A stretch of DNA of 64,000 bases from Pseudomonas parafulva (GCF_000800255.1 NZ_CP009747.1:3720001-3784000); one strand, 5' to 3'; counted from the stretch's first letter, positions 27,169-43,334 are shown. Numbers and translations: made by a program. Notes: generated from the sequence alone by a model not told the origin.

Positions 27169-27864
27169 TTACACGTCCAGCGAGCTCTGATCGATGACCA
27201 GACCCGGGCCCATAGTGGTGCTCAGGGTAACGCGCTTGACATAGATACCTTTCGAAGAAGCCGGCTTGATGCGCTTCAGGTCAGCGATCAGGGCCTCAAC
27301 GTTTTCCTTCAGCTTGCCAGCTTCGAAGCCGACCTTGCCAACGGAGGTGTGGATGATACCGTTCTTGTCGGTACGGTAGCGAACCTGACCAGCCTTGGCG
27401 TTTTTCACGGCAGTGGCTACGTCTGGGGTAACAGTACCGACTTTCGGGTTAGGCATCAGGCCGCGAGGACCGAGAACCTGACCCAACTGACCAACGACAC
27501 GCATGGCATCAGGGGATGCGATGACTACGTCGTAGTTCAGATCGCCGCCTTTCATTTCAGCAGCCAAGTCGTCCATGCCAACGCGGTCTGCACCGGCAGC
27601 CAGAGCGGCTTCAGCAGCAGGACCTTGGGTGAAGACGGCGACACGTACGGTCTTGCCAGTGCCGTGTGGCAGCACGGTAGCGCTACGAACGACCTGGTCG
27701 GATTTACGCGGGTCAACACCCAGGTTTACGGCGATGTCGTAGGACTCTACGAACTTGGCAGCAGGCAGCGATGCCAGCAGCGTTGCAGCTTCTTCGAAGT
27801 TGTAGGCTTTGCCTGCTTCGATTTTTTCGGCGATAGCCTTTTGGCGCTTGGTCAGCTTAGCCAT
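27169..27864 (-). CDS. rplA: 50S ribosomal protein L1
   Basis: The 231-residue L1-stalk protein guides tRNA out of the E site. In E. coli it represses its own L11-L1 mRNA. It begins [20 protein letters not shown] and contains [19 protein letters not shown], a signature of the family. The ATG overlaps the rplK stop by one base. Confidence 0.98.
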   Translation of the reverse strand: MAKLTKRQKAIAEKIEAGKAYNFEEAATLLASLPAAKFVESYDIAVNLGVDPRKSDQVVRSATVLPHGTGKTVRVAVFTQGPAAEAALAAGADRVGMDDLAAEMKGGDLNYDVVIASPDAMRVVGQLGQVLGPRGLMPNPKVGTVTPDVATAVKNAKAGQVRYRTDKNGIIHTSVGKVGFEAGKLKENVEALIADLKRIKPASSKGIYVKRVTLSTTMGPGLVIDQSSLDV

Positions 27865-28295
27865 TACACACCCTCCACGTTCAGGCCCATGCTGCGGGCA
27901 GAGCCAGCGATGGTGCGTACAGCTGCATCCAGGTCAGCGGAAGTCAGATCGGCCTGCTTGGTCTTGGCGATCTCTTCCAGCTGAGCACGGGTGACGGTAC
28001 CGACTTTGACGGTGTTCGGACGGGCCGAACCGCTGGTCAGGCCAGCAGCTTTCTTCAGCAGAACCGAGGCAGGCGTGCTCTTGGTCTCGAAGGTGAAGCT
28101 ACGGTCACTGTAGACGGTGATGATCACTGGAGTCGGCAGACCAGCTTCTTGACCCTGAGTACGGGCGTTGAAAGCTTTGCAGAACTCCATGATGTTCACA
28201 CCGTGTTGACCCAGTGCTGGACCAACGGGTGGGCTTGGGTTGGCCTGGCCGGCCTTTACTTGCAGCTTGATGTAAGCCTGAATCTTCTTAGCCAT
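27864..28295 (-). CDS. rplK: 50S ribosomal protein L11
   Basis: The 143-residue protein binds the GTPase-associated region of 23S rRNA and is needed for RelA activation. The N-terminal domain carries [20 protein letters not shown], including the prolines that bind thiostrepton-type drugs. The C-terminal domain ends [13 protein letters not shown]. It lies 119 bp after nusG, behind a terminator-like hairpin. Confidence 0.98.
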   Translation of the reverse strand: MAKKIQAYIKLQVKAGQANPSPPVGPALGQHGVNIMEFCKAFNARTQGQEAGLPTPVIITVYSDRSFTFETKSTPASVLLKKAAGLTSGSARPNTVKVGTVTRAQLEEIAKTKQADLTSADLDAAVRTIAGSARSMGLNVEGV

Positions 28296-28365
28296 GAGCT
28301 ACTCCAAAATCGGGTTCGAACGCCTGGTGGCTCCCCGGATAACTTGCGTTTTATCCCAGTGACGA

Positions 28366-28395
28366 CAAAACCCCGCAGCACGTAGAGCTGCGGGG
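28366..28395 (-). terminator. Terminator between nusG and rplK
   Basis: A stem CCCCGCAGC / GCTGCGGGG-like pairing (CCCCGCAGCTCTACGTGCTG then CGGGG) is followed on the minus strand by TTTTGTCG. It lies about 20 nt after nusG and splits secE-nusG from the rplKAJL-rpoBC operon. A separate rplK promoter must follow; I could not fix it with confidence. Confidence 0.8.
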
Positions 28396-28414
28396 TAAGG
28401 GATGCGCCGCCCAG

Positions 28415-28948
28415 TTAGACCTTTTCGACCTGACTGAACTCGAGCTCCACCGGAGTGGAACGACCGAAAATGAGCACCGCAACCTGCAGACGACTCTTTT
28501 CGTAGTTAACTTCTTCGACGTTGCCATTGAAGTCAGCAAACGGACCATCAATGACACGAACCACTTCACCGGGCTCGAACAACGTCTTCGGCTTAGGCTT
28601 GTCGCTACCATCGGCAACGCGACGCAGAATAGCTTCGGCCTCTTTATCAGTGATCGGCGCAGGCTTGTCTGCTGTACCACCAATGAAACCCATGACGCGA
28701 GGGGTATCCTTGACCAAGTGCCAAGTCCCTTCGTTCATTTCCATCTGCACCAGGACATAACCTGGGAAGAATTTACGCTCACTCTTGCGCTTCTGGCCGT
28801 TGCGCATTTCGACGACTTCTTCGGTCGGGACGAGAATCTCGCCAAACCCGTCTTCCATGCCTGCCAGCTTTACGCGCTCGGTGAGGGAGCGCATGACATG
28901 CTTCTCGTAACCCGAGTAAGCATGCACAACATACCAACGCTTAGCCAC
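28415..28948 (-). CDS. nusG: Transcription elongation/termination factor NusG
   Basis: The 177-residue protein couples RNA polymerase to Rho or to the ribosome. The NGN domain begins [20 protein letters not shown]. The C-terminal KOW domain contains [20 protein letters not shown]. It lies 9 bp after secE, the conserved pair across bacteria. Confidence 0.98.
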   Translation of the reverse strand: MAKRWYVVHAYSGYEKHVMRSLTERVKLAGMEDGFGEILVPTEEVVEMRNGQKRKSERKFFPGYVLVQMEMNEGTWHLVKDTPRVMGFIGGTADKPAPITDKEAEAILRRVADGSDKPKPKTLFEPGEVVRVIDGPFADFNGNVEEVNYEKSRLQVAVLIFGRSTPVELEFSQVEKV

Positions 28949-28957
28949 GAGACACCC

Positions 28958-29326
28958 TTAGCCAACAATCAAGGAAACCAACCAACCGAGCAGGGAATCG
29001 AGACCCCACAACAGCAGCGCCATAACGAGCACGACGGCAACAACGATCAACGTGGTCTGCGTAGTCTCTTGGCGGGTCGGCCACACGACTTTACGAATCT
29101 CGGCACGTGCTTCCTTCGCAAGCGTAAAGAACGATTTGCCCTTCGCGGTCTGCAGAGCAACGAAACCTGCAGCAGCAGCCAGGGCAAGGAGCGCTAGAAC
29201 GCGGTACAGGATAGGAGCAGCGGAGTAATACTGGTTACCCACAACGCCTACGACAACCAATGCAACTACAGCCAGCCACTTGATCAGATCGAAACGCGAT
29301 TCTTGGGCTTCAGTTTTGGGAGTCAT
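28958..29326 (-). CDS. secE: Preprotein translocase subunit SecE
   Basis: The 122-residue inner-membrane protein completes the SecYEG channel. It has the three-helix form seen in gammaproteobacteria: hydrophobic segments around WLAVVALVVVGVVG, ALLALAAAAGFVAL and TLIVVAVVLVMALLLWGL. The conserved amphipathic segment KEARAEIRKVVWPTRQET precedes the last one. The start MTPKTEAQESRFDLIKW at 29326 is preferred over an open extension to 29359. Confidence 0.96.
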   Translation of the reverse strand: MTPKTEAQESRFDLIKWLAVVALVVVGVVGNQYYSAAPILYRVLALLALAAAAGFVALQTAKGKSFFTLAKEARAEIRKVVWPTRQETTQTTLIVVAVVLVMALLLWGLDSLLGWLVSLIVG

Positions 29327-29370
29327 CGGGGAGGATCCTGTAAGAAGAAAGCCAATCACACCGAGGTGAA

Positions 29371-29446
29371 TGGCAGGTCAGGAGGGAATCGAACCCCCAA
29401 CCTACGGTTTTGGAGACCGTCGCTCTGCCAATTGAGCTACTGACCT
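29371..29446 (-). tRNA. tRNA-Trp (CCA anticodon)
   Basis: The minus-strand sequence folds as a 76-nt cloverleaf. The acceptor stem is AGGTCAG / CTGACCT, the anticodon loop CTCCAAA reads CCA, the T-arm is GGGGGTTCGATTCCC, and the 3' CCA is encoded. It sits between tufB and secE. Confidence 0.97.
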
Positions 29447-29501
29447 TTAACGCTGTATCAGGCCGGCCATTATGCCGACCTGATCGAGATAAATCAACTA
29501 C

Positions 29502-30695
29502 TTATTCAATAATTTTAGCTACGACGCCGGCGCCGACGGTACGACCGCCTTCACGGATGGCGAAGCGCAGACCGTCTTCCATTGCGATGGTCTTGATCAG
29601 AGTGACAGTCATCTGAATGTTGTCACCTGGCATTACCATTTCAACGCCTTCCGGCAGTTCGCAGTTACCGGTCACGTCAGTGGTACGGAAGTAGAACTGA
29701 GGACGGTAGCCTTTGAAGAACGGCGTGTGACGGCCGCCTTCTTCTTTCGACAGAACGTAGACTTCTGCGGTGAACTTGGTGTGCGGCTTGACCGAACCTG
29801 GCTTGACCAGAACCTGGCCACGCTCAACGTCGTCACGCTTGGTACCACGCAGCAGAACGCCGCAGTTCTCGCCAGCACGACCTTCGTCCAGCAGTTTGCG
29901 GAACATCTCAACGCCGGTGCAGGTGGTGGTGGTGGTGTCACGCAGACCAACGATTTCCAGCGGATCCTGAACGCGGACGATACCACGCTCGATACGACCG
30001 GTCACAACGGTACCACGGCCCGAGATCGAGAACACGTCTTCGATCGGCATCAGGAACGGCTGGTCGATGGCACGAACTGGCTCAGGAATGTAGCTGTCCA
30101 GAGTCTCTACCAGCTTCTTGACAGCGGTAGTGCCCATTTCGTTGTCGTCTTTGCCTTCCAGCGCCATACGAGCCGAACCGATGATGATCGGGGTGTCGTC
30201 GCCTGGGAAGTCGTAGGTGGACAGCAGGTCGCGAACTTCCATCTCGACCAGTTCCAGCAGCTCAGCGTCGTCTACCAGGTCAGCCTTGTTCAGGAAGACC
30301 ACGATGTACGGAACGCCAACCTGACGGGACAGCAGGATGTGCTCACGGGTTTGTGGCATCGGACCATCAGCGGCCGAGCACACCAGGATCGCGCCGTCCA
30401 TCTGGGCAGCACCGGTGATCATGTTCTTCACGTAGTCAGCGTGACCTGGGCAGTCAACGTGAGCGTAGTGACGAATGGTCGAGTTGTACTCAACGTGAGC
30501 GGTGTTGATGGTGATACCGCGCGCTTTTTCTTCCGGAGCCGAGTCGATCTTGTCGAACTCAACGATTGCCGAACCGAAAACTTCGGAGCAAACGCGAGTC
30601 AGAGCTGCGGTCAGAGTGGTCTTACCGTGGTCAACGTGGCCGATGGTGCCGACGTTAACGTGGGGAAGGGAACGATCAAACTTTTCCTTAGCCAT
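29502..30695 (-). CDS. tufB: Elongation factor Tu, second copy
   Basis: The 397-residue predicted protein is identical to the copy at 12,900. The open frame continues to 30821 through tRNA-Thr, but the ATG at 30695 with GGAGG upstream is the true start. It is placed, as in E. coli, downstream of a Tyr-Gly-Thr tRNA cluster. Silent differences from the first copy include positions near the start, the stop and two internal sites (about 29,894 and 30,096). Confidence 0.98.
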
Positions 30696-30736
30696 CGATA
30701 CAATCCTCCGCAGAAGAAAAATGGTCACTACACTGA

Positions 30737-30769
30737 TAAAACAAAGGCAGATATTTTCATATCTGCCTT
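30737..30769 (-). terminator. Hairpin between tRNA-Thr and tufB
   Basis: A perfect 11-bp stem AAGGCAGATAT / ATATCTGCCTT with a GAAA tetraloop begins 8 nt after the encoded CCA of tRNA-Thr. On the minus strand it is followed by TGTTTTATC. It could be a weak terminator, an attenuator, or a processing or stability element that separates tRNA from mRNA. Confidence 0.6.
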
Positions 30770-30776
30770 GTTTAAA

Positions 30777-30852
30777 TGGAGCTCTTGAGCGGACTTGAAC
30801 CGCTGACCTCACCCTTACCAAGGGTGTGCTCTACCAACTGAGCTACAAGAGC
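30777..30852 (-). tRNA. tRNA-Thr (GGT anticodon)
   Basis: A 76-nt cloverleaf on the minus strand has acceptor stem GCTCTTG / CAAGAGC, anticodon loop TTGGTAA (GGT), T-arm GCGGTTCAAGTCCGC and an encoded CCA. It is third in the Tyr-Gly-Thr cluster. Confidence 0.97.
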
Positions 30853-30880
30853 GAAACTATTTGTGCAACAACAGCAAACC

Positions 30881-30954
<74 letters not shown>

Positions 30955-30977
30955 GAGATTGCAGCTCTCGCTAAAAC

Positions 30978-31061
30978 TGGTGGAGGGAGAAGGATTCGAA
31001 CCTTCGAAGCTCTCGCAACGGATTTACAGTCCGTCCCCTTTGGCCGCTCGGGAATCCCTCC
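30978..31061 (-). tRNA. tRNA-Tyr (GTA anticodon)
   Basis: An 84-nt class II tRNA with a long variable arm lies on the minus strand. The acceptor is GGAGGGA / TCCCTCC, the anticodon loop CTGTAAA reads GTA, and CCA is encoded. It is the first gene of the tRNA-tufB unit and is read by the tyrS product nearby. Confidence 0.96.
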
Positions 31062-31074
31062 AGATGTGGCCGGC

Positions 31075-31103
31075 ATTTTATTTGGCTGCCGCACCATCGT
31101 CAA
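31075..31103 (-). promoter_or_regulatory. Promoter of the tRNA-Tyr-Gly-Thr-tufB unit (P2)
   Basis: On the minus strand, TTGACG (31103-31098) and TAAAAT (31080-31075) are 17 bp apart. A GC-rich discriminator (GCCGGCC) follows, typical of stringently controlled tRNA promoters. An A/T-rich stretch (TTAATTGAAAAAAATG) lies just upstream and could act as an UP element. Confidence 0.82.
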
Positions 31104-31193
31104 GCATTTTTTTCAATTAAATCTGAAAGTTAGCTACTTTGACGACACTTGCAGTTGAACCGTATGACCGGTGTTCCCTGCGAAGCGGGCGCC

Positions 31194-31221
31194 ATTCTAT
31201 CAATCTATTCAGCAGTTGCAA
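31194..31221 (-). promoter_or_regulatory. Second candidate promoter upstream of the tRNA cluster (P1)
   Basis: On the minus strand, TTGCAA (31221-31216) and TAGAAT (31199-31194) are 16 bp apart, followed by GGCGCCC. The -35 lies in the last codons of the SPOR-like gene. It is 119 bp upstream of P2. Confidence 0.55.
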
Positions 31222-31630
31222 TACCTTGGCAGAAAATAATTTTGTGCTTCAACTCTTTGAAATCACTGGAAAGAGTGGCCAGCACGTTGCCATCCAGCAA
31301 CCGCTCGCTCTCAGCCCCAATCTTGAGCCAGAACCCTTCCGCGCCAGGTAGTAGCCCCTGGACTTGACGGGCACTGATATCAAGACTCAGCAGGCGTTGG
31401 CGCAGAGCGTCGACATCATCCTGACTTCGCAATCCACCCACCACCAAGCATTCGTCCTGTCGTCGAGCAGGTGCTTGAGCTGCTGTCTCGCGCAGCAGCC
31501 GAATCTCCTGCTGGCTTCCCTTGTACAGCGAGAGCGGAGCTATTTCCTTGATACGCAATGGCGCCTCCTGCTGGTGCCACACGTAGTAGACGACATTGAG
31601 CACCAGCAACAACAGGAACAACCAACGCAT
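31205..31630 (-). CDS. Small membrane-anchored SPOR-like protein
   Basis: The 141-residue product has a hydrophobic N-terminal segment (MRWLFLLLLVLNVVYYVW) that is probably a membrane anchor. A short linker follows, then a C-terminal region resembling a SPOR fold: ECLVVGGLRSQDDVDALRQR and GFWLKIGAESERLLDGNVL. SPOR domains bind denuded septal glycan, so a cell-envelope role is possible. It follows coaX by 7 bp with a GAGG Shine-Dalgarno; a GTG two codons upstream is the alternative start. No specific function is assigned. Confidence 0.75.
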   Translation of the reverse strand: MRWLFLLLLVLNVVYYVWHQQEAPLRIKEIAPLSLYKGSQQEIRLLRETAAQAPARRQDECLVVGGLRSQDDVDALRQRLLSLDISARQVQGLLPGAEGFWLKIGAESERLLDGNVLATLSSDFKELKHKIIFCQGIATAE

Positions 31631-31637
31631 AGGCACC

Positions 31638-32387
31638 TCAATTCAAGGGGCAGGCCATCGCAAGGCCGACAAAGACCAAGTCGGGAACAACCCGCGCTCC
31701 AGGTGCCGAAACTTCCACGAGAGGCGCATCCCCACCGGTGAGGAATATGCTGAATTCGTCACCCCACAAGGCGCGAGCCTGATCAATCTGCGTGCGAGCG
31801 AAGCCCTGCAACATCAACACGCATCCGCGCTCTACCGCTTCGACCGTCGAGCGGCCGGGGAGCAGACTGGTCAATGCGCGCTCGGCTGAGGCATCATCGT
31901 AGCGAATTCGGCGCGTATGGGTACGTAGCTGGCTGCGCATCAAAGGCATACCCGGACAGATGTACCCGCCTAGATGCTGTCCATCGGCCGCCACGAAATC
32001 GGCTTTGGCAGCTGTACCAAAATCCATTACCAAGCAGGCGCCCTTGGCCAGATGAAAAGCACCCACAGCAGCAAGCCAACGGTCCATTCCCAAGCGCTGA
32101 TGATCTGTGTAGCCATTGCGCACGCCCGCCATTTCAGTGGCCGGATGCGCAGTCTGAACGATCACACCGAAATCACAAGTGATCGCCCTCATCAGCGCAT
32201 CGGTTTCCTCTTCACTGCGCACGCTGACCATTCTGGCCCCACGAAGATGCACATTAGGCAGTTTTGCTACCTGCGCGATCAAGGCCTGGTCCGAGTCAAC
32301 GATACCGCCACCCACAATAATGGCGTCATCAGCATGGATCACCCGCCATTTGATAAAGCTGTTACCACAGTCGAGCTCAAGAATCAT
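31638..32387 (-). CDS. coaX: Type III pantothenate kinase
   Basis: The 249-residue enzyme phosphorylates pantothenate in the first step of coenzyme A synthesis. It belongs to the ASKHA fold. [16 protein letters not shown] carries the phosphate-binding DCGNS motif with the catalytic Asp. [11 protein letters not shown] and [12 protein letters not shown] are the other conserved segments. It overlaps birA by 11 bp, so the two are coupled. Many Pseudomonas use this type rather than CoaA. Confidence 0.95.
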   Translation of the reverse strand: MILELDCGNSFIKWRVIHADDAIIVGGGIVDSDQALIAQVAKLPNVHLRGARMVSVRSEEETDALMRAITCDFGVIVQTAHPATEMAGVRNGYTDHQRLGMDRWLAAVGAFHLAKGACLVMDFGTAAKADFVAADGQHLGGYICPGMPLMRSQLRTHTRRIRYDDASAERALTSLLPGRSTVEAVERGCVLMLQGFARTQIDQARALWGDEFSIFLTGGDAPLVEVSAPGARVVPDLVFVGLAMACPLN

Positions 32388-33336
32388 TCCGCAACCTCAA
32401 CCCAAGCTCTCCGCCGCTGAAGCTCTTCTCGACGCCGTTGACGTTCATACGCAGACCACCCTGCCCGTCCACACCCAAAACGACACCATCCACCGCATGA
32501 TTGCCGGCTATCAGCGAGACGCTTCGGCCCTGCCATACATGCGCCTGCTCCCATTCATGCTGGAATCCGAGGAAGCCCTCGCGATGATGACGTGCAAGCA
32601 CATGCTGTAAATTTCCGTTGAGCCGAGCAACCAGCTGGTTGCGGTCGATAAGTTCGCCCGTCTCACGCCGTATCGAAGTCCATTGCTGATCAACCTGGTT
32701 GTTATTCTGCATGTTCACGTTAATACCAATCCCCAGTACCACATGGCAGACATCTGCAGGATCGCCGACCAGCTCGAGCAGAATGCCAGAGATCTTCCGT
32801 GGACCGACTAACACGTCATTCGGCCATTTGAGCCCCGCCTCCGCCACCCCAAATTCCTGCAGAGTGCGCATCACGGCAAGTCCGACCACCAGACTTAGAC
32901 CTTCAAGCTGACGCATGCCGCCTTCGACGCGTATCACCAGGCTGTAGTAAAGGTTTTCAGCGAACGGACTGACCCACTGCCTGCCACGTCGACCACGGCC
33001 GGCTTTCTGGCGCTCGGCAATAACGACAAAAGGCGCGGCCTGACCCTGTGCTACACAGCGCAACGCCTCGGCATTGGTGGAGTCGATGATGTCGTGAACC
33101 TGAACTGGCCATGCCTCACTTTCGGCGTAGGCCGCAATCGCCGTTGAGTCGAGAAGGCTCAGCGGCGTTGCCAGCTGGTAACCGCGTCCACGCACCTTGT
33201 GGATAACCAAATCCAGCTCGGCCTCCAGGTGCTGAAGCTGCTTCCAAACCGCACTGCGGCTTACCCCCATGGATTGCCCTAAAGCCTGGCCGGAATGAAA
33301 CCGCCCATCCTTAAGGAGATTCAACAACTTCAGCAT
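32377..33336 (-). CDS. birA: Bifunctional biotin ligase / biotin operon repressor
   Basis: The 319-residue protein has an N-terminal winged helix ([20 protein letters not shown], about residues 8-27) and a biotin-protein ligase domain with the biotinoyl-AMP loop [11 protein letters not shown]. The conserved LKWPNDVLV motif follows. It biotinylates the BCCP subunit of acetyl-CoA carboxylase and may repress bio genes. The start [11 protein letters not shown] at 33336 fits the family; the frame is open to 33375. Confidence 0.95.
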   Translation of the reverse strand: MLKLLNLLKDGRFHSGQALGQSMGVSRSAVWKQLQHLEAELDLVIHKVRGRGYQLATPLSLLDSTAIAAYAESEAWPVQVHDIIDSTNAEALRCVAQGQAAPFVVIAERQKAGRGRRGRQWVSPFAENLYYSLVIRVEGGMRQLEGLSLVVGLAVMRTLQEFGVAEAGLKWPNDVLVGPRKISGILLELVGDPADVCHVVLGIGINVNMQNNNQVDQQWTSIRRETGELIDRNQLVARLNGNLQHVLARHHREGFLGFQHEWEQAHVWQGRSVSLIAGNHAVDGVVLGVDGQGGLRMNVNGVEKSFSGGELGLRLRNDS

Positions 33337-33488
33337 GCCAGTCTCGACTTGTAATAAGGCAGGCATGATAGCCACGGGTTGCTGGATTGCATAGGGAAAG
33401 GGCCGAGCCCAGCCAACACACTCCAGACATGGTAGCTATGAGGCACCGACTTTTGAGGGCAGCGCTGATATTGAAAACACGAAAAAGA

Positions 33489-33524
33489 CAAAACCCCTAC
33501 CTGCTCGCGCAGATAGGGGTTTTG
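33489..33524 (-). terminator. Terminator of the rRNA operon
   Basis: The stem AAAACCCCTATCTGC / a near-matching CAGGTAGGGGTTTT arm follows the 5S gene on the minus strand, with GTCTTTTTC after it. The single mismatch in the long stem should not matter. It closes the rrn transcript about 10 nt after 5S. The following 150 bp up to birA would hold the birA promoter. Confidence 0.88.
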
Positions 33525-33532
33525 CGAAATGA

Positions 33533-33652
33533 ATCTTGACGATGACCTACTCTCACATGGGGAAACCCCACACTACCATCGGCGATGCATCGTTTCACTG
33601 CTGAGTTCGGGATGGGATCAGGTGGTTCCAATGCTCTATGGTCGTCAAGAAA
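33533..33652 (-). rRNA. rrf: 5S ribosomal RNA
   Basis: The minus strand has the conserved 5S sequence, with the terminal stem CTTGACGA / TCGTCAAG and the internal GAACCACCTGATCCCATCCC and CGATGGTAGTGTGGGGTTT. Ends are set by the terminal helix and are approximate to a few bases. Confidence 0.95.
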
Positions 33653-33788
33653 TTCGGTTGCCAGTGCGTCCTTACGGACACCCCAGCCTATTCGGATATG
33701 TGATTCTGTGGTTCGTCGCGAACTTTCGGTTCTCTCGTCTTCACCACCACAATTCGGCGCTCACGCTCAAATTGCTTGGGTGTTATAT

Positions 33789-36678
<2,890 letters not shown>

Positions 36679-36828
36679 ATATAACCCCAAGCAATCTGGT
36701 TATACTGTGAAGACGACATTCGCCGAAAATTCGCACGTCGCTCTTTCGAGCAGAACTCACAAATTTTACCTCAGCCTGATTTCCAGCAGTGAAACTGGTC
36801 ATCAGTCTGTATCTATCACATATCCGAA

Positions 36829-36840
36829 TTTTTAAAGAAC
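36829..36840 (-). promoter_or_regulatory. boxA-like antitermination site before 23S
   Basis: The minus strand reads GTTCTTTAAAAA about 150 nt upstream of 23S, inside the spacer. A boxA in this place lets the NusB-S10 complex reload on RNA polymerase before the long 23S gene. Confidence 0.65.
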
Positions 36841-36932
36841 GATCTGGCAAAAGCCAGAAATCAACATTCCAACGCGGCGTCAACGCGACGCGCGAATGCT
36901 CATTTCTGAGTTCTAACAGTGCTGTACAAAGG

Positions 36933-37008
36933 TGGTGGAGCCAAGCGGGATCGAACCGCTGACCTCCTGCGTGCAAGGCAGGCGCTCTCCCAGCTGAGCT
37001 ATGGCCCC
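36933..37008 (-). tRNA. tRNA-Ala (TGC anticodon)
   Basis: A 76-nt cloverleaf lies in the 16S-23S spacer. The acceptor is GGGGCCA / TGGCTCC, the anticodon loop TTGCACG reads TGC, and CCA is encoded. It is second in the Ile-Ala spacer pair. Confidence 0.97.
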
Positions 37009-37045
37009 GTGTATCTGCTACATCTCGTAGGCCGCACCAAGTAAT

Positions 37046-37122
<77 letters not shown>

Positions 37123-37208
37123 ATAACAGGGTCGCGTTACAGCATCGTCTTTTCACAATGAATCAAGCAATTCGTGTGGGAGCTCATCAGCAGGCTGATG
37201 TCTTCGAT

Positions 37209-38745
<1,537 letters not shown>

Positions 38746-38893
38746 AATACTGCTTGGGTTTTTAAGAAACCCTAAACTTGGCTCAGCAATCTCAAATGAC
38801 TATGTGATTTCTCGCATGGCCACTTGTGATGCTGATAATCTAGGCGACGATCAGTCCATACTCACAAGCACCCACACGAATTGCTTGATTCGA

Positions 38894-38907
38894 TTTGTTA
38901 AAGAGCG
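38894..38907 (-). promoter_or_regulatory. rrn leader boxA
   Basis: The minus strand reads CGCTCTTTAACAAA, one base from the E. coli consensus TGCTCTTTAACAA. It lies about 150 nt upstream of 16S. It is the loading site for NusB-S10 and the rRNA antitermination complex. Confidence 0.85.
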
Positions 38908-38944
38908 TTTGGCTAAGAGCGTTTCGTCTCAACCGAGGCCGCGC

Positions 38945-38972
38945 ATTCTACAGCAGCCTTACTTCGTGTCAA
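38945..38972 (-). promoter_or_regulatory. rrn promoter P3 (closest to 16S)
   Basis: On the minus strand, TTGACA (38972-38967) and TAGAAT (38950-38945) have a 16-bp spacer and a GCGCGGCC discriminator, as expected for stringent control by ppGpp. Confidence 0.82.
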
Positions 38973-39054
38973 GCCTTTATTTTGAAGTTCTTTCCGAGAA
39001 ACTCGTTTAGCTTCAAACACTTGACTCACTGCGATCGCTCGTAGCGGGAGGCGA

Positions 39055-39082
39055 ATCATACAGCACCAAACGATGCTGTCAA
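39055..39082 (-). promoter_or_regulatory. rrn promoter P2
   Basis: On the minus strand, TTGACA (39082-39077) and TATGAT (39060-39055) have a 16-bp spacer. An A-rich block (GGTTGAAAGCGGTGAAAAAG) lies upstream. The discriminator TCGCCTCCC is less GC-rich in its first base than P1 and P3. Confidence 0.8.
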
Positions 39083-39198
39083 CTGCCTTTTTCACCGCTT
39101 TCAACCCGAGGATCGAAGCCCTTCGCACCACACCGAACTCGCTTAACTCGTTGATTATCAAGGAGTTTCGCGTTCCGTTTGCTGCGGAAGTGGGGCGC

Positions 39199-39226
39199 AT
39201 TATAAGGGGATCTGAACAGCGGTCAA
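39199..39226 (-). promoter_or_regulatory. rrn promoter P1 (furthest from 16S)
   Basis: On the minus strand, TTGACC (39226-39221) and a perfect TATAAT (39204-39199) have a 16-bp spacer and the discriminator GCGCCCC. Upstream lies A/T-rich DNA (AACTATTTGAATTTATTTG) suited to an UP element. Confidence 0.85.
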
Positions 39227-39261
39227 GGCTTAATTTCAAATAAATTCAAATAGTTGAAACA

Positions 39262-39291
39262 AAGCGGGGTGGCCTACCGGCCACCCCGCTT
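39262..39291 (-). terminator. Terminator after tyrS
   Basis: A strong GC-rich stem (AAGCGGGGTGGCC / GGCCACCCCGCTT) is followed on the minus strand by TGTTTCAAC. It ends tyrS transcription about 35 bp upstream of the first rrn promoter. Confidence 0.88.
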
Positions 39292-39317
39292 CTATATAGC
39301 TACACAACCACGCGCCA

Positions 39318-40517
39318 TCACTCAGTCTTCAACGTCACTCGAGCAAAGGCCTTCTTGCCAGCCTGGCAAACATGTATGGCTCCCAGGACAAACATAAAGT
39401 CCTTCTCAACCACCACGCCATCTACTTTCACCGCGCCACCGCTAAGCAAGTCGCGTGCCTGCGCCGAATTCTTAACAAGACCCGCCCGGTTGAGCACGGC
39501 GGCAATCGGCAAGTCGGCGTCCGCAACCACCTCGATCTCCGGCAGATCCTCAGGCAGCTCACCCTCCTTCATTCGATTACCGGCAGCACGGTGAGCATTG
39601 GCTGCAGCCTCCTCACCATGGAAACGCGCCACAATTTCTTCGGCGAGCTTGATCTTGATGTCGCGCGGATTCGCCCCCTTCTCCACATCAGCACGGAACG
39701 CGTCGATTTCCGCCATCGAGCGGAAGCTCAGCAGCTCGAAGTAGCGCCACATCAGCGTGTCAGGAATCGACACGAGCTTGCTGTACATCACACCCGGCGC
39801 TTCCTGGATGCCCACATAATTGCCCAACGACTTGGACATCTTCTTGACGCCATCCAAGCCTTCGAGCAGCGGCATGGTGACGATGTTCTGAGCCTCCTGC
39901 CCGTACGCGCGCTGCAACTCGCGCCCCATCAGCAGGTTGAAGCGCTGATCGGTGCCGCCCAGTTCCACATCGGCCTTGAGCGCCACGGAGTCATAACCCT
40001 GCACCAGAGGGTAGAGGAACTCATGAATCGCGATCGGCTGCTGGCTGCTGTAACGCTTGTCGAAGTCGTCACGCTCGAGCATGCGCGCCACAGTGTACTG
40101 CGAGGCAAGGCGAATGAAATCAGCCGGGGTCAGGGAGTCCATCCAGGTGGAGTTGAAGGCAACCTCGGTCTTGGCCGGGTCGAGGATCTTGAACACCTGC
40201 TGCTTATAAGTCTCGGCGTTATCCAATACCTGCTCGCGGGTGAGGGGCGGGCGGGTGGCGCTCTTGCCGCTCGGATCGCCGATCATGCCGGTGAAGTCGC
40301 CGATCAGAAAGATCACTTGATGCCCCAGCTCTTGGAACTGGCGCAGCTTGTTGATCAGCACGGTATGCCCCAGGTGCAGGTCGGGCGCAGTCGGATCGAA
40401 GCCCGCCTTGATGCGCAATGGCTGGCCGCGCTTGAGTTTCTCGACCAGCTCCGACTCGACCAACACCTCTTCCGCACCGCGCTTGATTAGCGCCAGCTGC
40501 TCTTCAACCGACTTCAT
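39318..40517 (-). CDS. tyrS: Tyrosyl-tRNA synthetase
   Basis: The 399-residue class I synthetase charges tRNA-Tyr. The HIGH motif appears as DLHLGHTVL (about residues 41-49) and the KMSKS loop as [10 protein letters not shown]. The C-terminal S4-like RNA-binding domain lies around [20 protein letters not shown]. The start [20 protein letters not shown] at 40517 is chosen over an open extension to 40562. It lies upstream of, and co-oriented with, the rRNA operon. Confidence 0.97.
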   Translation of the reverse strand: MKSVEEQLALIKRGAEEVLVESELVEKLKRGQPLRIKAGFDPTAPDLHLGHTVLINKLRQFQELGHQVIFLIGDFTGMIGDPSGKSATRPPLTREQVLDNAETYKQQVFKILDPAKTEVAFNSTWMDSLTPADFIRLASQYTVARMLERDDFDKRYSSQQPIAIHEFLYPLVQGYDSVALKADVELGGTDQRFNLLMGRELQRAYGQEAQNIVTMPLLEGLDGVKKMSKSLGNYVGIQEAPGVMYSKLVSIPDTLMWRYFELLSFRSMAEIDAFRADVEKGANPRDIKIKLAEEIVARFHGEEAAANAHRAAGNRMKEGELPEDLPEIEVVADADLPIAAVLNRAGLVKNSAQARDLLSGGAVKVDGVVVEKDFMFVLGAIHVCQAGKKAFARVTLKTE

Positions 40518-40632
40518 AGACAGACCCGCAAGGCTCAGATTCAAAGGGGAACAACGATACAAGATCGCCCATCAAATACAAGTTTGACGACCGGATGTGA
40601 CCTGAAGCAAGGATTGAGGCGTCTACGCGCCC

Positions 40633-40661
40633 TTGCGCGAAAACGGTTTTGGTTATATTTT
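40633..40661 (+). promoter_or_regulatory. Possible promoter of the M23 peptidase gene
   Basis: TTGCGC (40633-40638) and TATTTT (40656-40661), 17 bp apart, lie in the divergent 245-bp tyrS-peptidase gap. TATATT two bases earlier is an alternative -10. The rest of the gap holds no recognised element. Confidence 0.4.
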
Positions 40662-40762
40662 ATACAGTTATTTCATCTTCATCATGTCATTCATCTATTC
40701 CACCGTGTCTTGCAGCGATTTCAGTCACCTTTTTCATTCACTTTTTCAAAGTCACCTCACCT

Positions 40763-43277
<2,515 letters not shown>

Positions 43278-43286
43278 TCGAAAGAA

Positions 43287-43320
43287 ACGAAAACGCCGCG
43301 CACAAGCGCGGCGTTTTCGT
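43287..43320. terminator. Bidirectional terminator between anmK and erpA
   Basis: A perfect stem ACGAAAACGCCGCGC / GCGCGGCGTTTTCGT with a short loop carries A-rich and T-rich arms, so it can act on both strands. It lies between convergent genes. Confidence 0.92.
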
Positions 43321-43334
43321 GAGTGGCAGCGGAC

